Source: Aureimonas mangrovi (GTDB lineage: Bacteria; Pseudomonadota; Alphaproteobacteria; Rhizobiales; Rhizobiaceae). Taken from it: a DNA stretch of 64,000 nucleotides. Under the pieces are notes generated by a model that saw only the letters and a program-made list of their open reading frames with translations, was not told the origin of the DNA and made no database searches. The position numbers were made by a program, and so were the translations under genes. Positions within the stretch are counted from its first letter, which is position 1. Each line of letters opens with the position of its first letter. This document shows positions 55,501-64,000 of the stretch, in pieces. Where the stretch lies: contig NZ_CP059692.1 of NCBI RefSeq assembly GCF_014058705.1, positions 1,431,001-1,495,000 of the forward strand, given 5' to 3'.

Positions 55501-56825
55501 GCCTCTTCGCGTCCCGAGCCGGCGCGCTGCCCCGTGTCCCCCGTCTCTCGCAGCGGCGCGCCAGCGTCGTCTCCGTGCTCGACGTCGGATCGTCCAAGGT
55601 CACGTGCCTGATCGCCCGGCTGAAGCCGCGCGCCCACGGCGAGGTGCTGCCGACGCGCACCCACCTCGTCGAAGTGATCGGCGTCGGCCATCACCGCTCG
55701 CGCGGCATCAAGTCCGGCGTCGTGGTGGATCTGGCTGCGGCCGAGACCTCGATCCGCGCCTGCGTCGATGCGGCCGAGCGTATGGCGGGGCTGACGGTGG
55801 AGTCGCTTGTCGTCTCGATCAGTGCCGGGCGCCTGAAAAGCTCGCGCGGCCATGCCGAGCTCACCATCGCCGGCAACGAGACCTCGCAGAGCGATCTCAA
55901 GCGCGTCCTTAACAACGCTTCGCGTGCCCAGATCGAGACAGGCCGCCTGCCGCTGCATTCGATACCCTTCGACCTTTCCCTCGACGGCGAGGGCGGCTTG
56001 GAGGATCCGGTCGGCATGACCGGCGAGACGCTGGGCGCCGAGCTGCACGTCCTTTCGGCGGAAGAGACGCCGCTGCGCAATCTCGAGATGGCGGTCAACC
56101 GCGCCCAGCTCGTGGTCGAGGCCTTCGTCGCCAGCCCGTATGCCAGCGGCCTCGCGACCCTCGTCGAGGACGAGGCGCAGATGGGCTCGGCCTGCATCGA
56201 CATGGGCGCGGGCACGACGACGATCTCGATCTTCAACAACGGTCGTTTCGCCTATGCCGACGCGGTGGCGCTCGGCGGCCAGCACATCACGATGGATCTG
56301 GCGCGCGGCCTTTCGATCCGCACCGAGCAGGCCGAGCGGCTGAAGGTCATGCACGGCAACGCCATGACCGAGCTTCTCGAAGACGGCGAGACGATCACGG
56401 TCGCTCCCTTGGGCTGCGACGGCGTCGACGAGCCGATGAGCGTGTCGCGCTCTCTCATCGCGCGCATCATCCGTCCGCGCGTCGAGGAAACGCTGGAGGC
56501 CATCCGCGACCGGCTGGCGGCCTCCGGGCTCGGCCATGTCATCGGCAAGCGCGTCGTCCTGACGGGCGGGGCGAGCCAGCTCGCCGGCTTGCCGGACGTG
56601 TGCCGGGACATCCTCCAGCGCAACGTGCGCCTCGGCCGGCCCGTCGGCATCGCAGGCCTGTCGGCGTCCAACAAGGGCCCGGCCTTCGCCACCGCTGCCG
56701 GCCTCCTGATCTACCCGCAGGTGGCGCTGCATGAGTTCGTGCCGGAGAGCTCTCCGATCGACTTCGCCTTCGACGAGGCGACGCGCATCGGCCGGGTCGG
56801 CTCCTGGCTCCGGAGAAGTTTCTGA
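55497..56825 (+). CDS. ftsA: cell division protein FtsA
   Basis: 442 aa actin-like ATPase. Phosphate loop VLDVGSSKVTCLIAR near residue 25, SHS2-type 1C region (about 95-175), and ACIDMGAGTTTISIFNNG. The last residues GSWLRRSF form the amphipathic membrane-targeting helix. Tethers FtsZ to the membrane. Confidence 0.96.
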   Translation: MSLFASRAGALPRVPRLSQRRASVVSVLDVGSSKVTCLIARLKPRAHGEVLPTRTHLVEVIGVGHHRSRGIKSGVVVDLAAAETSIRACVDAAERMAGLTVESLVVSISAGRLKSSRGHAELTIAGNETSQSDLKRVLNNASRAQIETGRLPLHSIPFDLSLDGEGGLEDPVGMTGETLGAELHVLSAEETPLRNLEMAVNRAQLVVEAFVASPYASGLATLVEDEAQMGSACIDMGAGTTTISIFNNGRFAYADAVALGGQHITMDLARGLSIRTEQAERLKVMHGNAMTELLEDGETITVAPLGCDGVDEPMSVSRSLIARIIRPRVEETLEAIRDRLAASGLGHVIGKRVVLTGGASQLAGLPDVCRDILQRNVRLGRPVGIAGLSASNKGPAFATAAGLLIYPQVALHEFVPESSPIDFAFDEATRIGRVGSWLRRSF

Positions 56826-56955
56826 GAAGTGAACGGCGCAAGCTTCGAGCTTGCCCCGGCGTTTACGGTGCCAGCCACGCACTGGCGGAACAAATCTTGA
56901 GACGATCAGCGGCCGGCGCGGCGAGACGGCCCACTGCGAAAGGAAATTCGAGGTC

Positions 56956-58500
<1,545 letters not shown>

Positions 58501-58530
58501 CGCGTTCACGAAACTCACTTCGTAACAGTG

Positions 58531-58559
58531 AAGCCCGCTTCCACCGGAAGCGGGCTTTT
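58531..58559 (+). terminator. intrinsic terminator after ftsZ
   Basis: AAGCCCGCTTCC-ACC-GGAAGCGGGCTTTT: 10+ bp stem, short loop, T-run. It closes the ddlB-ftsQ-ftsA-ftsZ transcript before lpxC. Confidence 0.9.
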
Positions 58560-58584
58560 CGTTTAAGGCTTTGTTTTCGCTGTC

Positions 58585-58600
58585 GTTAACGAGCGCTTAA
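58585..58600 (-). promoter_or_regulatory. perfect CtrA-type binding site between ftsZ and lpxC
   Basis: On the minus strand TTAA-GCGCTCG-TTAAC matches the CtrA consensus fully. It is after the ftsZ terminator and about 185 bp before lpxC, inside an AT-rich patch that probably holds the lpxC promoter. Confidence 0.65.
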
Positions 58601-58783
58601 TTCGACGAATGGTAATAAGAAGTAAGAAACCGTGATTTGGTTTCAGGCATCGCATTCCACTACCTAGAGGCCATACGGCGCGCATGTTTCGCGCTGAATT
58701 GAAATGGCGTTGAGCGGTGTCGGGATGGTTGCTGTCTTCCTCGTCCGAACGACCCGCGATTTCGCGTCAGGGGAAATGCCAGA

Positions 58784-59731
58784 GTGACTCAGCATCAACA
58801 GACCATCGGCGCCCGCATCGGCTTCAACGGGGTGGGCGTGCATAGCGGTGCTGCGGTGGAAATGGCGATTCATCCTGCCGACGCCGATACTGGTATCGTC
58901 TTCCATATCTTCGAGCCCTCGGGCCTGATCCGCGAGATCGCGGCCGTTTCCACCAATGTCTCCGTCAACGACCTCTCCACCGTGGTCGGCGACATGGCCG
59001 GCGTGCATGTCGCGACGGTCGAGCACCTGATGGCCGCGCTTTACGCGATGGGGATCGACAACGCCGTCGTCGAGATCGACGGCCGCGAAGTGCCGATCAT
59101 GGAAGGCGATTCCCGCGCCTTTGTCGAGGCGATCGAGGGCGCCGGCATCGTACGCCAGCGGGCCCGCCGCCGCTTCATCCGCGTGTTGAAGCCCGTCAGC
59201 GTCGAGATGAAGGGCGCGACGGCGCAGTACCTGCCCTACGAGGGCACGCGCTTCGAGATCGAGATCGATTTCGCGACGGCCGCGATCGGGCGCCAGCGCT
59301 TTGCCGCGGACCTGACGCCGGAAACCTTCCGCAACGAGCTCTCCCGCGCGCGCACCTTCGGCTTCATGAAGGACGTCGAGCGGCTTTGGGCTTCAGGCCA
59401 TGCGCTCGGCTCCTCGCTCGACAATTCCGTAGTCATCGGAGACGACGATCGCGTGATCAATCCGGGCGGCCTGCGCTACCCGGACGAGTTCGTGCGGCAC
59501 AAGACGCTGGACGCGATCGGCGATCAGGCGATGGCGGGCGTGCGCATCCTCGGCTGCTATCGTTCCTACCGCGGCGGGCATCGGCTGAACGCCCTGGCGC
59601 TGCGTGCGCTTCTGGCCGACCGGACCGCCTACGAGGTCGTGGAAATGCCGGCCCGCGTGGCCGCGCGCGGCGGCAAGGCTGCGCCGCTGGCCGCGGTCGC
59701 GGCTTCGGCCTACGGCCCGCAGGTGCTCTGA
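58784..59731 (+). CDS. lpxC: UDP-3-O-acyl-N-acetylglucosamine deacetylase
   Basis: 315 aa from GTG 58784. Zinc and catalytic residues seen: H81 in VEHLMAAL, H239 and D243 in HKTLDAIGD, and a catalytic histidine in YRGGHRLN. Commits UDP-GlcNAc acyl intermediate to lipid A. Own promoter region of 220 bp after the ftsZ terminator. Confidence 0.96.
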   Translation: MTQHQQTIGARIGFNGVGVHSGAAVEMAIHPADADTGIVFHIFEPSGLIREIAAVSTNVSVNDLSTVVGDMAGVHVATVEHLMAALYAMGIDNAVVEIDGREVPIMEGDSRAFVEAIEGAGIVRQRARRRFIRVLKPVSVEMKGATAQYLPYEGTRFEIEIDFATAAIGRQRFAADLTPETFRNELSRARTFGFMKDVERLWASGHALGSSLDNSVVIGDDDRVINPGGLRYPDEFVRHKTLDAIGDQAMAGVRILGCYRSYRGGHRLNALALRALLADRTAYEVVEMPARVAARGGKAAPLAAVAASAYGPQVL

Positions 59732-59879
59732 GGCATCTGCGCGGCAGACCGCACGCGCCTCAAAAAAGGCGCCTTGGCGCGGCTTGAAGCGTTGTCGGCC
59801 TGCCGTCTTCTGATCTAAGAGCGGTGCGAAGGCCTCGATGATACGCATGCCAGGGGCGAGGGGAGCAGAGGATTTGACG

Positions 59880-60812
59880 ATGATGCGCCATTCTTCGAAC
59901 GGACGGTCTGCGATCGGGCGGGCCTCGCTCGGCATGGCGCTCGCGGCCTCGCTGATTTCGCTGTCGGCCTGCATGGGCGGCGGGGACGACAATTTCGACG
60001 CGCTCGCCCTCGCGTCGCAGACCGAACCGGCAGACGTCCTTTACAATCAGGGCCTGGCCAATCTCGACGCCGGCAATCTCGGCGAAGCGCAGGCGAAGTT
60101 CCAGGCGATCGACCGCCAGCATCCCTACTCCGAATATGCGCGACGAGCGCTCATCATGCGCTCCTTCGCCGCCTATCGCGCGGCCGATTACGATGAGGCG
60201 GTTTCCTCGGCGCGTCGCTACGTGTCGCTCTATCCGGGTTCGGATGAAGCGGCCTACGCTCAGTACATCACCGGCATGTCCTACTTCCGGCAGATGCCCG
60301 ACGTGACGCGCGATCAGGCCCAGACGGCACGCGCCGCCGCTGCCATGCAGGAGGTGATCGACCGCTATCCAGAGTCCGAGTACGTGGCGGATGCCGAGGC
60401 GAAACTTCGCCAGACGCGCGACCAGCTCGCGGGCAAGGAAATGCAGGTCGGCCGCTACTATCTCGAGCGGCGTGAATACGTCGCCGCCATCAACCGCTTC
60501 AAGAACGTCGTCGATACCTATCCGCGCACCCGCCATGTCGAGGAGGCGCTGGCGCGCCTGACTGAGGCCTACATGGCGATGGGCCTGCGGCAGGAAGCAC
60601 AGGCTTCGGCCTCGGTGCTCGGCCAGAACTTCCCCGATTCTCAGTGGTACAACGACAGCTACGCGCTTCTTCAGAACGACGGGCTTCGCCCGCAGGAGGC
60701 AGGCCCGACCTCCTGGTTCTCGAGCGCGACGCGTCTTATCACCGGCGGCCAGCGCGAAGCAGCACCTGCCGCCACCGCAGAGCCCGTCGTCGGGCCGCCG
60801 CCGGTTTCCTGA
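59880..60812 (+). CDS. bamD: outer membrane protein assembly factor BamD
   Basis: 310 aa from ATG 59880, with GAGG 8 bp upstream; an ATG follows directly. Lipoprotein signal with lipobox SLSAC at about residue 31. Five TPR-like repeats follow (for example [19 protein letters not shown] and [14 protein letters not shown]). Part of the BAM complex that inserts outer-membrane beta-barrels. Pro/Ala-rich tail. Confidence 0.95.
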   Translation: MMRHSSNGRSAIGRASLGMALAASLISLSACMGGGDDNFDALALASQTEPADVLYNQGLANLDAGNLGEAQAKFQAIDRQHPYSEYARRALIMRSFAAYRAADYDEAVSSARRYVSLYPGSDEAAYAQYITGMSYFRQMPDVTRDQAQTARAAAAMQEVIDRYPESEYVADAEAKLRQTRDQLAGKEMQVGRYYLERREYVAAINRFKNVVDTYPRTRHVEEALARLTEAYMAMGLRQEAQASASVLGQNFPDSQWYNDSYALLQNDGLRPQEAGPTSWFSSATRLITGGQREAAPAATAEPVVGPPPVS

Positions 60813-60831
60813 TCCGGTAAGCTATCGCGAG

Positions 60832-60860
60832 AAAAGGCCGGCCAGAGCGCCGGCCTTTTT
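60832..60860 (+). terminator. intrinsic terminator after bamD
   Basis: AAGGCCGGC-cagagc-GCCGGCCTT with a T-run; separates bamD from recN. Confidence 0.88.
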
Positions 60861-61023
60861 CTTGACCGGGTGACAGCGCCGTAGAACCAATCGCGGGAGC
60901 GGCCGTGGGGCGTTCGAAAAGACGCACGTCGCCGCACGGGGCTTTGCCCCGGGGCCGTGAGCGCCTATCTTCGCGCGTCGCTGCCAGATGAGCAGCTCCA
61001 GGCGAAACCGCTTCGACCCCTTC

Positions 61024-62697
61024 ATGCTCGTCCATCTCTCGATCCGCGACATCGTTCTCATCGAAAGGCTCGACCTCTCGTTGAAGAACGGCCTTTCCGT
61101 GCTGACGGGCGAGACCGGCGCGGGCAAGTCCATCCTCCTCGACGCCCTCTCGCTGGCGCTCGGGGGGCGCGGCGACGGCTCGCTCGTGCGCCACGGCGCC
61201 AAGCAGGGCGAGATCAGCGCGGTCTTCGACTTGCCGGCGGGCCACCGCGCGCGCGACCTCCTGCGCGAGAACGGTTTCGAAGACGACGGCGATCTCGTCC
61301 TGCGCCGCGTGCAGGGTGCGGACGGGCGCACGCGCGTCTTCGTCAACGATCGCCCGGCCAGCGTTGCCATGATGCGCGATCTCGGCGTCGGCCTCGTCGA
61401 GATCCACGGCCAGCACGACGACCGCGCACTCGTCGATCCCGAGGCGCATCGCGCGCTTCTGGACGCCTTCGGCGGACATCAGGTCGAGGCGCAGGCGGTT
61501 TCGGCCGCCTTCATGAAGTGGCGCGCAGCGCAGGCCGAACTCTCCCGGCACCGCGTGCGCGTCGAGGAAGCGGCGCGCGAGGCGGACTATCTGCGCGCCT
61601 GCGTCGACGAATTGTCGGAGCTCCAGCCGCTGCCCGGCGAGGAGGAGGAACTGGCCGACAAGCGACAGACGATGATGCGCTCGGAGAAGATCGCGAGCGA
61701 CGTCAACGACGCGCATGAGGAACTGTCCGGTCCGGCGTCTCCCATTCCGGCTCTCGCCGGGCTTCTTCGCCGGCTAGACCGGCGCAAGGACGAGCTTCCC
61801 GGCCTTCTCGACGAGGCGTTGAGCCGTCTCGATGCGGCACTGGATTCGCTCTCGGACGCGCAGATGAGCCTGCAGGGCGCGCTGCGTTCGCTGGAGTTCG
61901 ATCCGCGCGCGCTGGAGACCACCGAAGAGCGGCTGTTCGCGCTGCGTGCGGCGGGGCGCAAGTTCAACCGGCCGGTCGACGATCTGCCTGCGCTCGCGGA
62001 GAAGATGATCGCCGATCTCGCCGAACTCGATGCCGGCGAGGAGCGTGTTGCCGTCCTCGAGCGCGAGGTGGCCGAGCGGCGCGAGCACTTCCATGCGCTG
62101 GCAGCCAGTTTGTCCGCCAGACGTCACGAGGCGGCTCGTCTCCTGGAAGCCGCCGTCATGGCGGAGCTGCCGGACCTCAAACTCGAGCGCGCCCAGTTCA
62201 TCGTTGAAATGGTGAGCGATCCCGAGCGGGCGAACGAGGCCGGCATCGACACGGCTGAATTCTACGTGCGCACCAATCCCGGCACGCGTGCGGGACCGAT
62301 GATGAAGGTCGCATCGGGCGGTGAACTCTCGCGGTTTCTCCTGGCGCTGAAGGTGGCTCTGGCCGATCGTGGCTCAGCCCCGACCCTCGTCTTCGACGAG
62401 ATCGACACCGGGGTCGGCGGCGCGGTGGCGGATGCGATCGGGCGCCGCCTCAAGCGCCTGGCCGAGCGCGTGCAGGTTCTGTCCGTCACCCACGCGCCGC
62501 AGGTGGCGGCGCGCGCGGCCAATCATCTCCTGATCTCCAAGAGCGGAGCGGCCGGGGCCGAGGAGCGCGTGGCAACGCGGGTGGCCGAGATGGACCTAGT
62601 CGCCCGAAGGGAGGAAATCGCCCGCATGCTGGCGGGCGAACACGTGACGGAGGAGGCGCGGGCCGCGGCCTCCCGGTTGATAGGACAGGAGGCCTGA
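61024..62697 (+). CDS. recN: DNA repair protein RecN
   Basis: 557 aa from ATG 61024 (MLVHLSIRDIVLIERLDL), the family's usual start and length; ATG 60988 would add 12 residues. Walker A GETGAGKS at 29-36, long coiled-coil centre, ABC signature VASGGELSRFLLALK and Walker B TLVFDEIDTGVGG. SMC-like ATPase for double-strand break repair. Confidence 0.95.
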   Translation: MLVHLSIRDIVLIERLDLSLKNGLSVLTGETGAGKSILLDALSLALGGRGDGSLVRHGAKQGEISAVFDLPAGHRARDLLRENGFEDDGDLVLRRVQGADGRTRVFVNDRPASVAMMRDLGVGLVEIHGQHDDRALVDPEAHRALLDAFGGHQVEAQAVSAAFMKWRAAQAELSRHRVRVEEAAREADYLRACVDELSELQPLPGEEEELADKRQTMMRSEKIASDVNDAHEELSGPASPIPALAGLLRRLDRRKDELPGLLDEALSRLDAALDSLSDAQMSLQGALRSLEFDPRALETTEERLFALRAAGRKFNRPVDDLPALAEKMIADLAELDAGEERVAVLEREVAERREHFHALAASLSARRHEAARLLEAAVMAELPDLKLERAQFIVEMVSDPERANEAGIDTAEFYVRTNPGTRAGPMMKVASGGELSRFLLALKVALADRGSAPTLVFDEIDTGVGGAVADAIGRRLKRLAERVQVLSVTHAPQVAARAANHLLISKSGAAGAEERVATRVAEMDLVARREEIARMLAGEHVTEEARAAASRLIGQEA

Positions 62698-62701
62698 TGC
62701 G

Positions 62702-63808
62702 ATGGACCGCACCGTTTCGATCCTGATCGCCGGTGCTGGTCCAACGGGGCTCGCCGCCGCCGTCGAGCTGAAGCGATACGGTTTCTCGCCGCGCATCGTC
62801 GACCGCGACGACGGGCCGACGCCGCCGGATCAATCCCGCGCGCTGGGCATCCTTCCGCCGACGCTTCGCGTTCTGGAGGCGAGCGGGCTCACGGAACGGC
62901 TCCTCGCCGAAGGCCAGCGCGTCCAGCGCCTCACCATCCATCTCGACGGGCGGGCGCTCGCCACGATGCGCACACAATGGGCTCGCGAGACGCGCTATCC
63001 TTTCATGCTCACTTTGCCGCAGGGCAGCACCGAGCGGGCGATGCTCGACTGGCTGGAAGGGCAGGGCGTTTCCGTGGAATGGAACAATCCCGTGACGTGG
63101 CTTCGCTCAGGGCCGGGCGGGGCAGAGGTCGAACTTGCGAGCGGCGAAAGGATACGGGCCGACATCGTCTTCGGCGCGGATGGCGCCCGCTCGATCGTAC
63201 GGCGCGATGCCGGGATCGAATGGGGCGGGGAGGACTATCCAGCACGGTTCGCGCTGGCCGACCTGCGCCTGTCGAAGCCGATCGACCCGACCGAGCTTCA
63301 CGGCCTGCTGCGCTCGGAAGGCGGCGCGACGGCTCTGTTCCCGCTGCGGGCCGATCTTCTGCGCGTCGTTGGCTTCGATGTCTCGACGCGGGACGTTATC
63401 GATAAGACGCCGAATGTCGCGAAGATCGTCTGGGAATCGGACTTCACAGTCACTTTCCGCCATGCCGGACGCATGCAGGCCGGGCGCGTTTTTCTGGCTG
63501 GAGACGCGGCGCATGTCCATTCGCCCGTCGGCGCGCGGGGCATGAACCTCGGCATCCACGATGCGGCGACTTTCGCTTTTCTGCTCTCGCAGGGCCGTGA
63601 AGGCGAGTACGAGGGCGAGAGGCTGCCGGTGGCGCGGCGCGTGGTCGCCTCCACGCGGCGGATGACGGACTTCGTGCGCAGGCGTCCGGCCATTGCCAGC
63701 CGCGCCCTGCCCATCGCCCTGCCGCTTGCCGCCCGAACGCCTTTCCTTCGTCGGCGCATCGTCGAGAACGTTCTCGGGCTTGACCTGACGCCATCCTGGC
63801 TTCGATAG
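62702..63808 (+). CDS. FAD-dependent monooxygenase (PheA/TfdB-like)
   Basis: 368 aa. Dinucleotide motif AGAGPTGLAAAVEL at 10-23, the DG motif FGADGARSIVRR, and the second FAD motif FLAGDAAHVHSPVGARGMN. Aromatic-hydroxylase type flavoprotein; substrate unknown. Inserted between recN and ligA, which usually adjoin, and only 4 bp after recN, so it probably rides on the recN transcript. Confidence 0.88.
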   Translation: MDRTVSILIAGAGPTGLAAAVELKRYGFSPRIVDRDDGPTPPDQSRALGILPPTLRVLEASGLTERLLAEGQRVQRLTIHLDGRALATMRTQWARETRYPFMLTLPQGSTERAMLDWLEGQGVSVEWNNPVTWLRSGPGGAEVELASGERIRADIVFGADGARSIVRRDAGIEWGGEDYPARFALADLRLSKPIDPTELHGLLRSEGGATALFPLRADLLRVVGFDVSTRDVIDKTPNVAKIVWESDFTVTFRHAGRMQAGRVFLAGDAAHVHSPVGARGMNLGIHDAATFAFLLSQGREGEYEGERLPVARRVVASTRRMTDFVRRRPAIASRALPIALPLAARTPFLRRRIVENVLGLDLTPSWLR

Positions 63809-63835
63809 CTCCAAGCGTTATCGATCCGAACGGGC

Positions 63836-64000
63836 ATGCCAGATATGAGCCGCGAAACCGCCGTCGAAGCCCTCTCGCGCGAACAGGCCGAGGCCGAACT
63901 GGCGGCACTCGCCGGCGAGATCGCGGCGGCTGATGAGCGCTATTACGCGGACGACGCGCCGGAGATCACCGACGCGCAGTATGACGAACTGCGTCGGCGC
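63836..64000 (+). CDS. ligA: NAD-dependent DNA ligase, N-terminal fragment
   Basis: The first 55 codons from ATG 63836 (or 63845) run off the window end. The adenylation-domain start is recognisable: ELAALAGEIAAADERYY then ITDAQYDELRRR, the NMN-binding Ia domain of LigA. Follows recN as expected for this cluster. Truncated by the window, not by mutation. Confidence 0.9.
   Translation, partial: MPDMSRETAVEALSREQAEAELAALAGEIAAADERYYADDAPEITDAQYDELRRR

Overview
The window is a GC-rich (roughly two-thirds G+C by eye), gene-dense stretch of chromosome from an alphaproteobacterium. Gene order and content point to the order Hyphomicrobiales (Rhizobiales): rne-amiC-mrcA-prfB, rpmG-nudix-DUF983-rnr, topA-dprA-plsY-pyrC-like-pyrB, gatCAB, crcB-rluC-HAD-ATP12, and ddlB-ftsQ-ftsA-ftsZ-lpxC-bamD-recN-ligA. 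An Aurantimonadaceae-type host is a guess from overall feel, not proven. No rRNA, tRNA, CRISPR array, phage or intact insertion sequence was seen.

Layout. 1-4480: an envelope group with the tail of a membrane protein, an FkbM methyltransferase, a flippase-like UPF0104 protein, an LTA-synthase-like membrane sulfatase and a lipoprotein D,D-carboxypeptidase. 4500-9650: a KDG-kinase-type sugar kinase, a TPP-dependent enzyme, a secreted protein with three internal repeats, a nitroreductase and a flavin reductase. 9700-17220: DUF2336, a MITE-like element, aat, accC-accB, a DsbA-like thioredoxin, an M48/TPR protease and an aminotransferase. 17290-25670: rne with a long leader, divergent amiC, mrcA, and prfB with its programmed +1 frameshift. 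25730-27600: two blue-light receptors of different chemistry, a LOV-HWE histidine kinase and a divergent BLUF protein. 27670-40210: leftward housekeeping genes (rpmG, nudix, DUF983, rnr, topA, dprA, plsY, a dihydroorotase-like gene, pyrB, ruvX). 40300-46320: metallo-hydrolase, gatC-GNAT-gatA-gatB-GNAT, NDUFA12, DUF2155. 46320-53560: nadK, two small membrane or exported ORFs, a DegP-type protease, rarA, crcB, rluC, a HAD phosphatase and ATP12. 53670-64000: the distal division and cell-wall (dcw) cluster through ftsZ, then lpxC, bamD, recN, an FAD monooxygenase and the start of ligA.

The genes serve cell-wall synthesis and division, RNA turnover, translation (RF2, GatCAB, L33, Aat, RluC), fatty-acid initiation (AccBC), pyrimidine synthesis and DNA maintenance. 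Most interesting: the LOV/BLUF pair; two perfect CtrA-type boxes (upstream of ddlB and between ftsZ and lpxC), in a dcw cluster cut off from murB/murC; a dihydroorotase homologue beside pyrB that has lost its metal ligands (PyrC-prime type); a MITE whose ends supply the stop codons of both flanking genes; the RF2 recoding site; a 28-bp perfect palindrome inside a gene; and several small or repeat-containing exported proteins with no assigned function.
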